The notes under the pieces are model-generated. The model was not told the origin of the DNA. It saw nothing but the letters and a program-made list of their open reading frames with translations, and ran no database searches. A stretch of DNA of 64,000 bases from Clostridia bacterium (GTDB lineage Bacteria; Bacillota; Clostridia; Christensenellales; CAG-138): the NCBI GenBank assembly GCA_030533005.1, contig JAUNJX010000005.1:16881-80880 (forward strand). The letters run 5' to 3'. The position numbers and the translations under genes were made by a program. Below are positions 55,937 through 64,000 of this stretch, in pieces. Positions within the stretch are counted from its first letter, which is position 1. Each line of letters starts with the position of its first letter.

Positions 55937-56972
55937 GCTTTGCCATGTCGATCAGCTTGGTGATCGCCGTCTCCGTTTCGTATACGCCGCACTGCTCGCC
56001 GTGGACGAACAGCATGGCCTTTTTGCCGTGTTCCCCGAACGCGATACCCATATCCGCCTCCCGCGCTTCACCCGGGCCGTTGACGATGCAGCCCATCACG
56101 GCCACATGCAGCGGCTGTGCCAGATCGGCAAGCGCCGATTTGACCCGTTCCACCACAGGCAAAAGGTTAAAGCCCGTGCGCCCGCAGGTGGGGCAGCTTG
56201 TGACCTTTACGCCGTCCGTCCTTAATCCCGCCGCGCGCAGGATCGCCTTTGCCGCGTACACCTCCTGCAAGGGATCGCCCGTCATGGAAACGCGAAGCGT
56301 ATCCCCGATGCCCTCCATGAGCAGCGTCCCTATCCCTACGGCGGAATTGACGAGGGCTTCCTCCCCCGCCCCCGCTTCCGTGACGCCGATATGCAAGGGA
56401 TAATCCGACTGTTCGTGCATCAGCCGGTAGGCAGTGACACATTGGGGTACGTCGGACGCCTTCAGGGAAATTACGGTATCGTAAAAGCCCTGCGCCTCCA
56501 ATATGCGGATATGCCCCATGGCGCTTTCCACCATGCCCTCGGGCGTCGGCCCGCCGTACTTTTGCAGGATGGCAGTCTCCAGCGACCCCGCGTTGACGCC
56601 GATGCGGATGGGCACATGATGCGCCTTTGCGCAGTCCGTTACCGCGCGCACGCGCGCGGCGCTGCCGATGTTGCCGGGGTTGATGCGCAGCTTGTCTATG
56701 CCGTTTTCCATCGCGGCGATCGCAAGGCGATGATCAAAATGGATATCCGCGACCAACGGCACACCCACCCGCGCCTTGATGGCGGGAATAGCGTCGGCGC
56801 AGGCCTGATTATACACCGATACACGCACGATCTGACATCCCGCTTTTGCAAGGGCGTTGATCTGCGCGGCGGTAGCCTCCGCATCCGCCGTGTCCGTATT
56901 GGTCATGGACTGGATGGAAACGTCCGCGCCGCCGCCAAGCGGCACGTCCCCCACAAACACCTGTCTTGTCAT
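55917..56972 (-). CDS. ispG: 4-hydroxy-3-methylbut-2-enyl-diphosphate synthase IspG
   Basis: 351-residue [4Fe-4S] enzyme of the MEP isoprenoid pathway (MEcPP to HMBPP). N-terminal TIM barrel: GGGADVSIQSMTNTDTADAEAT, then NGIDKLRINPGNIG. Cluster ligands are in TSCPTCGRTGFNL near residue 262 and the CIVNGPGEAREADMGIAFG segment near residue 300. It overlaps rseP by four bases and polC by 20, so it is translationally coupled to both. It acts in the same pathway as Dxr encoded upstream. Confidence 0.97.
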   Translation of the reverse strand: MTRQVFVGDVPLGGGADVSIQSMTNTDTADAEATAAQINALAKAGCQIVRVSVYNQACADAIPAIKARVGVPLVADIHFDHRLAIAAMENGIDKLRINPGNIGSAARVRAVTDCAKAHHVPIRIGVNAGSLETAILQKYGGPTPEGMVESAMGHIRILEAQGFYDTVISLKASDVPQCVTAYRLMHEQSDYPLHIGVTEAGAGEEALVNSAVGIGTLLMEGIGDTLRVSMTGDPLQEVYAAKAILRAAGLRTDGVKVTSCPTCGRTGFNLLPVVERVKSALADLAQPLHVAVMGCIVNGPGEAREADMGIAFGEHGKKAMLFVHGEQCGVYETETAITKLIDMAKHGRTDR

Positions 56973-57991
56973 TGCAGCAATCTCATAACGTCCTTATAGG
57001 TCAAAAACACGACCAGCGCCATCAAAAGGGCAAAGCCGATCAGATGGATCATGCCCTCCTTGTCTGGATCCATGGGCTTGCCGCGCACCGCTTCGATCAG
57101 CATGAACACCAGCCGCCCCCCGTCCAGCGCCGGAAGCGGCAGGAGGTTCACAATCGCAAGGTTCACGCTCAGGAGCACCGTGAGCCTTAACACCGTCTCA
57201 AAGCCCAGCCGCACCGCCTGCCCGATCACATCCACGATCATCACGGGCCCGCCCACGTCGCCGTCATGCACCTCGCCTTTAAAAAGGCTGCCAAAGAAGC
57301 CGAACATGGTCTGCACCAGCTCGCCAATATAGTGGAAGGAATTGCCCACACAGGTCAAAAGCGGAAAACGATAACGCGCGGGCTGTATGGTAACGCCCAG
57401 CATATTGCGCCCTTCCGCCTCGCTGTAGATGTCATATAGGGTAAGCTCGAGCCTTTCGCCGCCGCGATCCACGACCACGATACAGCTTTCGCTGTTCGCG
57501 GCAAGGATGGCGTCCGTGGCCTCCGTATAATATTCGAGCTGCTTATCGCCCACGCGCAGCAGCACGTCGCCCTTTTGCATGCCGGCCTCCGCCGCGGGGG
57601 ATACCGCCGCAAAGTCCAGTATTTCCGGCATATAGTCACCATAGGCGGCAAGCGTCACGGTCGCAAACACCACGGCGAACAGCAGGTTCATAAACGGCCC
57701 CGCCACCACCACCAGCATCCGCTTCCACACGGCCTGCTTGTTAAACGCCGTAGGGCTGTCGCAGTCCTCATCCTCGCCCTCAAAGCGGCACATGCCGCCC
57801 AGCGGCAGCGCGCGCAGGGAATACTGCACGCCGTTCTTCTCCTTTTTCCAAAGGACGGGACCCATGCCGATGGCGAATTCCAACACGCCAAAGCCAAATT
57901 TCCGAGCCACCCAAAAGTGTCCCAGCTCATGCACAAAGGCCAGTACGCCGATGACGATTACGGCGACAAGTATAGATACGATCGTTGTCAA
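56969..57991 (-). CDS. rseP: Site-2 protease RseP
   Basis: 340-residue membrane zinc metalloprotease that cleaves transmembrane proteins, such as anti-sigma factors. Zinc ligands: HELGHF in the first helix (near residue 20) and NLLPLPALDGGRLVF near residue 285. A PDZ domain lies between (about 125-200; AAEAGMQKGDVLLRVGDKQL). The dxr-rseP-ispG order is conserved in Firmicutes. Three bases from dxr. Confidence 0.96.
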   Translation of the reverse strand: MTTIVSILVAVIVIGVLAFVHELGHFWVARKFGFGVLEFAIGMGPVLWKKEKNGVQYSLRALPLGGMCRFEGEDEDCDSPTAFNKQAVWKRMLVVVAGPFMNLLFAVVFATVTLAAYGDYMPEILDFAAVSPAAEAGMQKGDVLLRVGDKQLEYYTEATDAILAANSESCIVVVDRGGERLELTLYDIYSEAEGRNMLGVTIQPARYRFPLLTCVGNSFHYIGELVQTMFGFFGSLFKGEVHDGDVGGPVMIVDVIGQAVRLGFETVLRLTVLLSVNLAIVNLLPLPALDGGRLVFMLIEAVRGKPMDPDKEGMIHLIGFALLMALVVFLTYKDVMRLLQ

Positions 57992-57994
57992 TGC

Positions 57995-59134
57995 TTATTC
58001 CTTTCGCGCCAATCTTCTTGCTTGTTCATCGATGGACAAGATGTCCTCAACGCTGCGCGCCCAACCGCCGGGCGCGTGCTCCATAGCATATTCTACGCGC
58101 TTTGCGATATCCGTAAAGCCGATTTGACCCATAAAAAACATTTCCGACGCGGCCTCCTTGGCCGCGTTATACACGACCGGCAGCACCTCGCCCTCCTTGA
58201 GCGCCTCGTAGGCCAATCGTATGGCAGGGAAGCGTTCGGCGTCCGGCGCCTCAAAGGTCAGCGTGCCCACGCGGGCGAGATCCAGTGCGCCAAAGCCCAA
58301 GGGCGCGCGCAGGGGATAGGTCAGCGCATAGGCGATCGCAAGGCGCATATCCGGCATGCTCAATTGCGCCATGGTGCTGCCGTCTGCAAATTCCACAAGC
58401 GAGTGCACCACGGATTCGGGATGGATGAGCACATCCACCCTGGGAATCTCAAACAAATACGCGGCCTCCATGATCTCGAGACCCTTGTTGAACATGGTGG
58501 CGGAATCCAGCGTGATGTTCCTGCCCATCTTCCATGTGGGGTGCGCAAGCGCCATCTGCGGCGTTACGCTTTGCATCCGCTCCGGCGTGTACGTTCTAAA
58601 CGGCCCACCGGAGGCGGTCAAGATCAGCCGCTTCACATCCTGCCGGTAATCCGTGGCCGCAAGGCACTGGAAGATGGCGGACTGCTCGCTGTCGATGGGA
58701 AGTATGCGCCCGCCGTAGCAATCCAGCGCGTCCCAGACCAAGCTATGCGCGCACACGACGCTTTCCTTGTTGGCAAGCGCCACGGTTTTTCCGTGACGAA
58801 GCGCGCTCAAAAGCGGCAGCATGCCCGCGAAGCCGCTGATGGCGTTGACGACCACATCCGCTTCCGCAAGCGCCGCAAGCTCGCACGCGGCGTCCTTGCC
58901 CGCAAGGATCTTGGCGCCCAGCTCGCCATGCGCCGCGCGAAGGGTCTGCGCCGCCTTTTCATCCCCCACGCCGATATAGCGCGGCATAAATTCCGCCGCC
59001 TGCTCCACCAGCGTCGCCGTGTCATGCCCCGCGCATATGCCCAGCAGCGAAAAATCGCCCGGCGCCGCGCGCAGCACGTCCAGCGTCTGCTTGCCTATGG
59101 AGCCTGTAGAACCCAGCAATACAACATTCTTCAT
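57995..59134 (-). CDS. dxr: 1-deoxy-D-xylulose 5-phosphate reductoisomerase Dxr
   Basis: 379 residues; the first committed enzyme of the MEP pathway, NADPH-dependent. N-terminal NADPH loop is LLGSTGSIGKQTLDV. Metal and substrate residues lie in LPIDSEQSAIFQCL (Asp-Ser-Glu), LTASGGPFRT, and the flexible loop HPTWKMGRNITLDSATMFNKGLE. Length is normal. It follows cdsA by seven bases. Confidence 0.97.
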   Translation of the reverse strand: MKNVVLLGSTGSIGKQTLDVLRAAPGDFSLLGICAGHDTATLVEQAAEFMPRYIGVGDEKAAQTLRAAHGELGAKILAGKDAACELAALAEADVVVNAISGFAGMLPLLSALRHGKTVALANKESVVCAHSLVWDALDCYGGRILPIDSEQSAIFQCLAATDYRQDVKRLILTASGGPFRTYTPERMQSVTPQMALAHPTWKMGRNITLDSATMFNKGLEIMEAAYLFEIPRVDVLIHPESVVHSLVEFADGSTMAQLSMPDMRLAIAYALTYPLRAPLGFGALDLARVGTLTFEAPDAERFPAIRLAYEALKEGEVLPVVYNAAKEAASEMFFMGQIGFTDIAKRVEYAMEHAPGGWARSVEDILSIDEQARRLARKE

Positions 59135-59141
59135 TATGCTC

Positions 59142-59951
59142 TCACTTTATGGCATTCATCCAGATGATATACAGTAAACCGATCGGCGCGCAGAACAGCA
59201 CGCTGTCGATCCTGTCCATCATGCCGCCGTGGCCGGGGAAGATGGAGCCGTAGTCCTTCACATTGGCCCAGCGCTTGAAAAGGGAAGCGAACAGGTCGCC
59301 CACCTCGCCCAATACGCCGCAGACGAAGCCCAATACCAGCAGCAGCGGCAAATGCGCTTCATGTCCCCAAAGGGGGCTGACAGCCCATGTGGCCAAGCCG
59401 CCCAACACAGCGCCCGCAAGCCCCGCCAAAGACCCTTCGACGGTTTTCTTGGGGCTGATATCCGGGCAAAGCTTATGCCTCCCAAGGGCGGAGCCTATAA
59501 AATAGGCCAGCGTATCGCCCAATAGGGGCGACGCAAAGCAAAGCAGCATGGCCGTGCGCCCGACGACCCTGTCGGGGTACGCCATGACACATGCAAGTAT
59601 AGCACAAAACAGCAGCGGATACATACATACCAAGAGTGAACAAAAGATGTCCTCCATGGAACGATTTTTGTTCCACAGCCTTTCGCTCACGGAAAGGATG
59701 GCGCAAAGCGCGCACCACACCGCAAGCGCAGCCCCGCCGTAGAGCACATACGCCGTATACATCAGCGCCGCGCAAAGATACGCGCCCCACATGAAGGGGT
59801 TGTAGCCCTTGGTTCTAAAAAGCCGCCCCATTTCGTATACGCACAGCACGACCCCCGCCGTAAAGATGGCGAATGTGACAAAGCCGCCAAACGCCAAGGC
59901 GGTACAAAATACGGCGACCAGTGCGACCCCTACGATGATCCTCGTTTTCAT
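59142..59951 (-). CDS. cdsA: Phosphatidate cytidylyltransferase CdsA
   Basis: 269-residue integral membrane enzyme that makes CDP-diacylglycerol. Seven to eight hydrophobic helices; the family signature is near the C-terminus: SLFKRWANVKDYGSIFPGHGGMMDRIDSVLF, preceded by GDTLAYFIGSALGRHKLCPDISPKKTVEGSLAG. Three bases after uppS. Confidence 0.96.
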   Translation of the reverse strand: MKTRIIVGVALVAVFCTALAFGGFVTFAIFTAGVVLCVYEMGRLFRTKGYNPFMWGAYLCAALMYTAYVLYGGAALAVWCALCAILSVSERLWNKNRSMEDIFCSLLVCMYPLLFCAILACVMAYPDRVVGRTAMLLCFASPLLGDTLAYFIGSALGRHKLCPDISPKKTVEGSLAGLAGAVLGGLATWAVSPLWGHEAHLPLLLVLGFVCGVLGEVGDLFASLFKRWANVKDYGSIFPGHGGMMDRIDSVLFCAPIGLLYIIWMNAIK

Positions 59952-59954
59952 ATC

Positions 59955-60674
59955 TTATTTCACCCCTCCGTAGCGCCTGTCCCGCGCCGCATACGCCAAT
60001 AAGGCTTGTTTATATTCCTCATCGGAAAAATCGGGCCAAAGCGTATCCGTAAAGTAAAACTCCGCATACGCGCATTGCAGCAGCAAAAAGTTGGAAAGCC
60101 GCATCTCGCCGCTGGTGCGGATCACAAAATCCACATCCGGCTGGTCATGCGTGTACAGCCGCTGCATAAGCGCCGCCTCGTCGATCCCGTCCACCGTCAT
60201 GCGGCCGGCTTGCACCTCCGCCGCCAGCAGCCGCGCGGCTCGCACGGCCTCACTGCGGCTGCCGTAATTGAAGGCGATGTTGAGCTGTAAGCCCGTGTTT
60301 GCGGCGGTGCGCTCCATCGCTTCCCGCAAGATGCGCCGCACGCCTTGGGATACGTCCTCCAAAGCCCCCAGTATGCGGATGCGGACGCGGTTTTCGTCCA
60401 GCGCGTCGAGCTCCTCGGAAAAGAACTCCCGCAAAAGACCCATCAGCACGTCCACTTCCCCTTGGGGGCGCTTCCAGTTCTCCGTGGAAAAGGCGAAGAT
60501 GGACAACACCTCGACGCCCAGATCGCTGGAGGTGCGAATGATGCCGCGCAAGCGCTCCGTGCCCGCGCGGTGTCCCGCGGAGCGCCCAAGCCCTTGCTGC
60601 TTTGCCCACCGGCCGTTGCCATCCATAATCACGCCCACATGCCGGGGCAGGTTTTCAATTCCGGTCGTATCCAT
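59955..60674 (-). CDS. uppS: Undecaprenyl diphosphate synthase UppS
   Basis: 239-residue cis-prenyltransferase that makes the lipid carrier for peptidoglycan. VIMDGNGRWAKQQGLGRSAGHRAG near residue 16, SIFAFSTENWKRP near residue 71, and DFVIRTSGEMRLSNFLLLQCAYAEFYFTDTLWPDF near residue 190 match the family. GGGAG is four bases before the ATG, and an intrinsic terminator ends immediately upstream. Confidence 0.97.
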   Translation of the reverse strand: MDTTGIENLPRHVGVIMDGNGRWAKQQGLGRSAGHRAGTERLRGIIRTSSDLGVEVLSIFAFSTENWKRPQGEVDVLMGLLREFFSEELDALDENRVRIRILGALEDVSQGVRRILREAMERTAANTGLQLNIAFNYGSRSEAVRAARLLAAEVQAGRMTVDGIDEAALMQRLYTHDQPDVDFVIRTSGEMRLSNFLLLQCAYAEFYFTDTLWPDFSDEEYKQALLAYAARDRRYGGVK

Positions 60675-60684
60675 GACGCTCCCT

Positions 60685-60710
60685 GTAAAAAAGGGCGGTC
60701 GCCCGCCCTT
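60685..60710 (-). terminator. Intrinsic terminator immediately upstream of uppS (attenuator candidate)
   Basis: Minus strand stem AAGGGCGG / CCGCCCTT, 4-base loop, followed by TTTTTT. The T tract ends about 12 bases before the uppS start, leaving no room for a promoter after it. Confidence 0.85.
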
Positions 60711-60716
60711 CGCTCG

Positions 60717-60911
60717 TTAAAGCACGTTCGTTTTGAACACGGCGTAGCACAGCTCCACGCTGTCCGCCGCCGTTTCGCGCACGCGTATCACCCGCGCTTG
60801 GTTACCCGGCACGCCCTTTTTTGAGCGCACCTCCTTTTCCGTCACGCGATACCCTCGATCCGCCAAATATGCCTTGGCCTTTGAAAGCTCCATGCCGAGC
60901 ACCGCATGCAT
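60717..60911 (-). CDS. Small PASTA-like protein between frr and uppS
   Basis: 64 residues, cytoplasmic, no signal peptide. MELSKAKAYLADRGYRVTEKEV... VIRVRETAADSVELCYAVFKTNVL has the rhythm of a single PASTA-like repeat (helix, then strands), but this is by eye. ATG at 60911 overlaps the frr stop; a TTG at 60914 is also in frame. It is co-transcribed with frr and ended by a terminator just past its stop. Function unknown. Confidence 0.65.
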   Translation of the reverse strand: MHAVLGMELSKAKAYLADRGYRVTEKEVRSKKGVPGNQARVIRVRETAADSVELCYAVFKTNVL

Positions 60912-61462
60912 CAAACCGCAAGGATCTCCTTTTCCTTGGCGGCGATGGCAGCATCAACGTCCTTGATGGCGGCGTCCGTCTGCTTTTGGATCTTATCCTC
61001 CAGCTGCTTCTGGTCGTCCTCGGTAAGCTCGCCGTCCTTTTTGGCCTTTTTGCTGCTTTCCACAGCGTCCCTGCGGATGGAGCGGATGGCGACCTTCGCC
61101 TCCTCGCCCTTTTTGCGCACGACCTTGACCAGCTCCTTGCGGCGCTCCTCCGTAAGCTCGGGGAATACAAGGCGGATAAGCCTGCCGTCGTTGGAGGGAT
61201 TGATGCCAAGATCGGATTTTTGAATGGCCTTTTCCAGCGCCCCCAGCATGCCGGGATCGTAGGGTGCTATCACGAGCATGCGCGGTTCGGGCGAAGAAAT
61301 GTTGCCCGTCTGGTTGATGGGGGTAGGCGTGCCGTAATAATCCACCATGATGCGATCCAGCACCTGCGCGTTAGCGCGACCCGCGCGAAGGGAGGCGAGG
61401 TCACGGTCAAGCACACCCTTGGTTTTTCCCATTTTGTCCTTTGCGGTTTCCAGAATATCCAT
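60911..61462 (-). CDS. frr: Ribosome recycling factor
   Basis: 183-residue factor that splits post-termination ribosomes with EF-G. KGVLDRDLASLRAGRANAQVLDRIMVDYYGTPTPINQTGNISSPEPRMLVI and the IRSIRRDAVESSKK region are typical. GGAGG precedes the ATG. It has its own promoter in the gap after pyrH. Confidence 0.97.
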   Translation of the reverse strand: MDILETAKDKMGKTKGVLDRDLASLRAGRANAQVLDRIMVDYYGTPTPINQTGNISSPEPRMLVIAPYDPGMLGALEKAIQKSDLGINPSNDGRLIRLVFPELTEERRKELVKVVRKKGEEAKVAIRSIRRDAVESSKKAKKDGELTEDDQKQLEDKIQKQTDAAIKDVDAAIAAKEKEILAV

Positions 61463-61498
61463 AAAAGCACCTCCGGCGTTTCATTATCGTCTTGTTCT

Positions 61499-61527
61499 AT
61501 TTTACCTGAGTTTGCGCCCGCACACAA
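61499..61527 (-). promoter_or_regulatory. Promoter of frr
   Basis: Minus strand: TTGTGT (61522-61527), 17-base spacer, TAAAAT (61499-61504). Confidence 0.55.
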
Positions 61528-61530
61528 GTA

Positions 61531-62262
61531 TCAATCTGTTTGATCGTCGATGCGGGTGCCCACGGCCTCCCCCTTGACGGCGCGCAGCACGTTTTCGGCG
61601 TCCGCCATGGCGAATGCGATGATGGGGATGTGGTTTTCACTGCATAAGGTGATGGCGGTAAGATCCGTTGCGTGCAGCTCCCTGTCGATCACCTCTTTAT
61701 AGGAAAGATGCTTATAGGGCACGGCGTTTTTATCGATGCGGGGATCGGCGGAGTAGACGTAATCGATGTTTTTGGCAAGCAGCAGCGCGTCCGCCCGCAT
61801 TTCGCAGGCCTTGAGCGCGGCCGCCGTATCCGTCGTAAAGAAAGGACTGCCGCTGCCGCCCGCGAAAATGACTACCTTGCCCGCGTCCAAGGCGGCAAGC
61901 GCATTGCGGGAAGCATAGCTCTCCGCCATGCGCGGCACATCCACCATGCTCATCACCACGCAGGGCACGCCCAGCGCGCAAAGCACATCCTGCACGGCGA
62001 GCGAGTTGATGACGGTAGCGAGCATGCCCATCTGATCCGCCCGGTTCCTGTCCATATCGCCGCTTGTGCGGCCGCGCCACATGTTGCCGCCGCCCAGCGT
62101 CACGCCCACCTGCACACCCAGATCGTGCAGCGCCTTAATCTGGGCTGCGATGCGTTCCACCTTGTCAAAGTCGATGGCGCCGACCTTCACCTTGTCCGTA
62201 TGCTCGTCATAGCCCATGGCCTCGCCGGACAGCTTCAAGGAAATGCGTTTGTATTTGAGCAA
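61531..62262 (-). CDS. pyrH: UMP kinase PyrH
   Basis: 243-residue amino-acid-kinase-fold enzyme that phosphorylates UMP to UDP. KRISLKLSGEAM at the N-terminus, GVTLGGGNMWRG, and FAGGSGSPFFTTDTAAALKACEM are the conserved elements. The TTG at 62262 is chosen as the start because GGGAGG lies eight bases upstream; the next in-frame candidate (TTG 62283) has none. Confidence 0.96.
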   Translation of the reverse strand: MLKYKRISLKLSGEAMGYDEHTDKVKVGAIDFDKVERIAAQIKALHDLGVQVGVTLGGGNMWRGRTSGDMDRNRADQMGMLATVINSLAVQDVLCALGVPCVVMSMVDVPRMAESYASRNALAALDAGKVVIFAGGSGSPFFTTDTAAALKACEMRADALLLAKNIDYVYSADPRIDKNAVPYKHLSYKEVIDRELHATDLTAITLCSENHIPIIAFAMADAENVLRAVKGEAVGTRIDDQTD

Positions 62263-62306
62263 AATCAATGCCTCCCGATCCAATCGAAGTGTTTTTTATC
62301 CTCACT

Positions 62307-62335
62307 ATTATATAAGAGCAAACGTAAAATGCCAA
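62307..62335 (-). promoter_or_regulatory. Promoter of pyrH
   Basis: Minus strand: TTGGCA (62330-62335), 17-base spacer, perfect TATAAT (62307-62312), just after the tsf terminator. Confidence 0.7.
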
Positions 62336-62343
62336 TGGGGAAT

Positions 62344-62378
62344 CAAACAAAAAGCGGACGGGAACCCCCATCCGCTTT
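62344..62378 (-). terminator. Intrinsic terminator of the rpsB-tsf operon
   Basis: Minus strand stem AAAGCGGATGGG / CCCGTCCGCTTT (12 pairs, one T-G), loop GGTT, followed by TTTGTTTG. Confidence 0.9.
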
Positions 62379-62400
62379 ATCGCACGTTGCTGAAAAACGC

Positions 62401-63054
62401 TTAGCCCTTGATCTGCTCGGCGATCTCGGCCGCAAAATCGTTCTTCTTCTTTTCGAGTCCCTCGCCCATCTCGTAACGGACAAAGCGACGAACGCTGATC
62501 TTCTCGCCGATCTTGGCAACGGCTTCGTTGATCATCTGGGCAACGGTCTTGTCCTGATCCTTGACGAAGGGCTGCTCCAGCAGGCAAACTTCCTTGTAAT
62601 ACTTCTCGATACGACCCTCCACCATCTTCTCGATGATGTTGTCCGGCTTGGGCTTGGGCTCGTTCTTGGCCTGCGCACGAAGGATTTCCTTCTCCTTCTC
62701 GATCTCGCTCTGATCCACTTCCTCCTTGCTCACATAGGTGGGCTTGGCGGCTGCGATCTGCATGGCGACGTCGTGTACGAGGTTTTTGAAATCATCGGTC
62801 TTGGCAACGAAGTCGGTCTCGCAATTGACCTCGACCAGAACGCCAATCTTGCCGCCCAAGTGGATGTAGGAATCCACGATGCCCTCGGCGGCGATGCGGC
62901 TGGCCTTCTTGGCGGACGCGGCAAGGCTCTTTTCACGCAGATAATCCATGGCCTTATCCATGTCGCCCTCGGTCTCCAGCAGAGCCTTTTTGCAATCCAT
63001 CATGCCGGCGCCGCTCATTTCACGGAGTGTCATAACGTCTTTGGCTGTAAACAT
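62401..63054 (-). CDS. tsf: Elongation factor Ts
   Basis: 217-residue nucleotide-exchange factor for EF-Tu. [36 protein letters not shown] is the diagnostic N-terminal motif, and [20 protein letters not shown] is the core. This is the short form typical of Clostridia, with a single core subdomain. Second gene of rpsB-tsf. Confidence 0.98.
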   Translation of the reverse strand: MFTAKDVMTLREMSGAGMMDCKKALLETEGDMDKAMDYLREKSLAASAKKASRIAAEGIVDSYIHLGGKIGVLVEVNCETDFVAKTDDFKNLVHDVAMQIAAAKPTYVSKEEVDQSEIEKEKEILRAQAKNEPKPKPDNIIEKMVEGRIEKYYKEVCLLEQPFVKDQDKTVAQMINEAVAKIGEKISVRRFVRYEMGEGLEKKKNDFAAEIAEQIKG

Positions 63055-63091
63055 GCTTTGGTATCCTCCTACCTAAAATGTCAAATTGGGA

Positions 63092-63835
63092 TTAAAAATC
63101 GTCCTCGGCTGCGACGGCTTCGGCTTCCACAGCTGCCGCATCCTCCATCTGCTCGCCCTGACGGCCTTCGAGCACCGCGTCCGCCATCTTGGAAGCGATG
63201 AGCTTGACCGCGCGGATCGCGTCATCGTTGCCGGGGATGGGGTAGTCGATCTCGTCGGGATCACAGTTGGTATCGACGATGGCGACGATGGGGATACCCA
63301 GCGTGTGCGCCTCGGAAATGGCGATGTGCTCCTTGCGGGGATCGACCACAAAGATGACGCCGGGAAGCTTCTTCATCTGGCGAATGCCGTTGAGGTTCTT
63401 TTCCAGCTTTTCGCGCTCGGCCATAAGCTGAATGACTTCCTTCTTGGGCAGGAGGCTAAAATCGCCGTCGGCTTCCATCTTATCGATGGCGTTGAGGCGG
63501 GCAATACGCGTCTGGATGGTCTTGAAGTTGGTGAGCATGCCGCCCAGCCAACGCTGGTTGACATAGAACATCTCGCAGCGCTTCGCTTCCTGCTCGATGG
63601 ACTCCTGCGCCTGCTTCTTGGTGCCGACGAACAGAACGGTCTCGCCGTCCATGGCCATGTCGCGCACGAAGTTATAGGCGTCCTCCGCCTTCTTGACGGT
63701 CTTTTGCAGGTCGATGATGTAGATGCCGTTGCGCTCGGTGAAGATGTATTCCTTCATCTTCGGATTCCAGCGGCGGGTCTGGTGGCCGAAATGTACGCCG
63801 GCCTCAAGTAACTGTTTCATGGAAATAACTGACAT
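63092..63835 (-). CDS. rpsB: 30S ribosomal protein S2
   Basis: 247 residues. [41 protein letters not shown] and [20 protein letters not shown] are S2 signatures. The acidic tail ([17 protein letters not shown]) is usual. The ATG at 63835 has GGAGG eight bases upstream; the longer frame to 63919 lies in the leader. First gene of rpsB-tsf. Confidence 0.98.
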   Translation of the reverse strand: MSVISMKQLLEAGVHFGHQTRRWNPKMKEYIFTERNGIYIIDLQKTVKKAEDAYNFVRDMAMDGETVLFVGTKKQAQESIEQEAKRCEMFYVNQRWLGGMLTNFKTIQTRIARLNAIDKMEADGDFSLLPKKEVIQLMAEREKLEKNLNGIRQMKKLPGVIFVVDPRKEHIAISEAHTLGIPIVAIVDTNCDPDEIDYPIPGNDDAIRAVKLIASKMADAVLEGRQGEQMEDAAAVEAEAVAAEDDF

Positions 63836-63965
63836 GGATAGTACCTCCTTCGTTTTATTCCTCCCCGTTCTTCTTCTGCGCCGGAAAGCCCATGTCAAGG
63901 CACGAAACCGGGCATCCAAACGGGTGTGTCGTCATGCGTTCCATCCGCATGCTCATACGCTTGGC

Positions 63966-63994
63966 ATTTTATCACAGCGCGCCGTGCCGCGCAA
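63966..63994 (-). promoter_or_regulatory. Promoter of rpsB-tsf
   Basis: Minus strand: TTGCGC (63989-63994), 17-base spacer, TAAAAT (63966-63971). The leader would be about 125 bases long, enough for an S2-type autoregulatory structure, though none is recognised. Confidence 0.55.
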
Positions 63995-64000
63995 GCCTTT

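Overview
The window reads as chromosomal core sequence from a GC-rich, anaerobic, endospore-forming member of the Firmicutes (Clostridia). Evidence: a Gram-positive PolC, SepF and a DivIVA-like protein, Rex, the oxygen-sensitive NrdD/NrdG ribonucleotide reductase, SpoVAC/SpoVAD/SpoVAE, and the low-GC-Gram-positive gene order rimP-nusA-ylxR-ylxQ-infB-rbfA-nrnA-truB-ribF-rpsO-pnp. A more exact placement (a Christensenellales/Eubacteriales-type gut organism) is only a guess from base composition. I see no rRNA, tRNA, CRISPR array, insertion sequence or prophage.

Layout. 1-4.2 kb: rsmA and a YabE-like G5/3D protein, divergent from a class B penicillin-binding protein. 4.2-9.7 kb: a ligand-binding-domain/GGDEF protein, a DUF134 regulator, and nrdDG under what look like paired NrdR boxes. 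9.7-15 kb: envelope proteins and a GntR-controlled ABC-transporter operon. 15-22.5 kb (minus strand): rex, then coaX-Dabb-uvrB-uvrA-nitroreductase. 22.6-27.7 kb (plus): a VanW protein and a large hybrid histidine kinase. 27.8-36 kb (minus): an XRE/membrane-protein pair and a spoVA locus split in two (spoVAD-spoVAE, and a small membrane protein plus spoVAC about 5 kb away). Between the halves lie an EAL protein, HU, a cysteine desulfurase-like protein, a zinc-ribbon protein with a double-glycine leader, and a CAT-like acetyltransferase. 36-64 kb (minus): division genes (HlyD-like, yggS, sepF, divIVA), M16 protease/ylxY/pnp/rpsO, the nusA-infB operon, and uppS-cdsA-dxr-rseP-ispG-polC preceded by frr, pyrH and rpsB-tsf.

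How the parts work together. The right half couples translation and transcription factors (S2, EF-Ts, RRF, IF2, RbfA, RimP, NusA, TruB, S15, PNPase) with isoprenoid and lipid-carrier synthesis (Dxr, IspG, UppS, CdsA) and the replicative polymerase. Most genes overlap or are separated by a few bases, so each block is probably one transcript. Intrinsic terminators lie immediately upstream of uppS and inside the rimP leader, which suggests attenuation.

Most noteworthy observations: (1) PolC keeps its PHP and polymerase motifs, but the embedded DEDDh proofreading domain has lost every recognisable catalytic residue. (2) The two spoVA units share a nearly identical promoter core with a sigma-G-like -10, and one begins with an unrecognised single-pass membrane protein. 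(3) The divergent YabE-like and PBP genes have consensus promoters placed so that both mRNAs would be leaderless. (4) A zinc-ribbon protein carries a bacteriocin-type double-glycine leader. (5) The YlxY polysaccharide-deacetylase homologue has lost its catalytic motifs.
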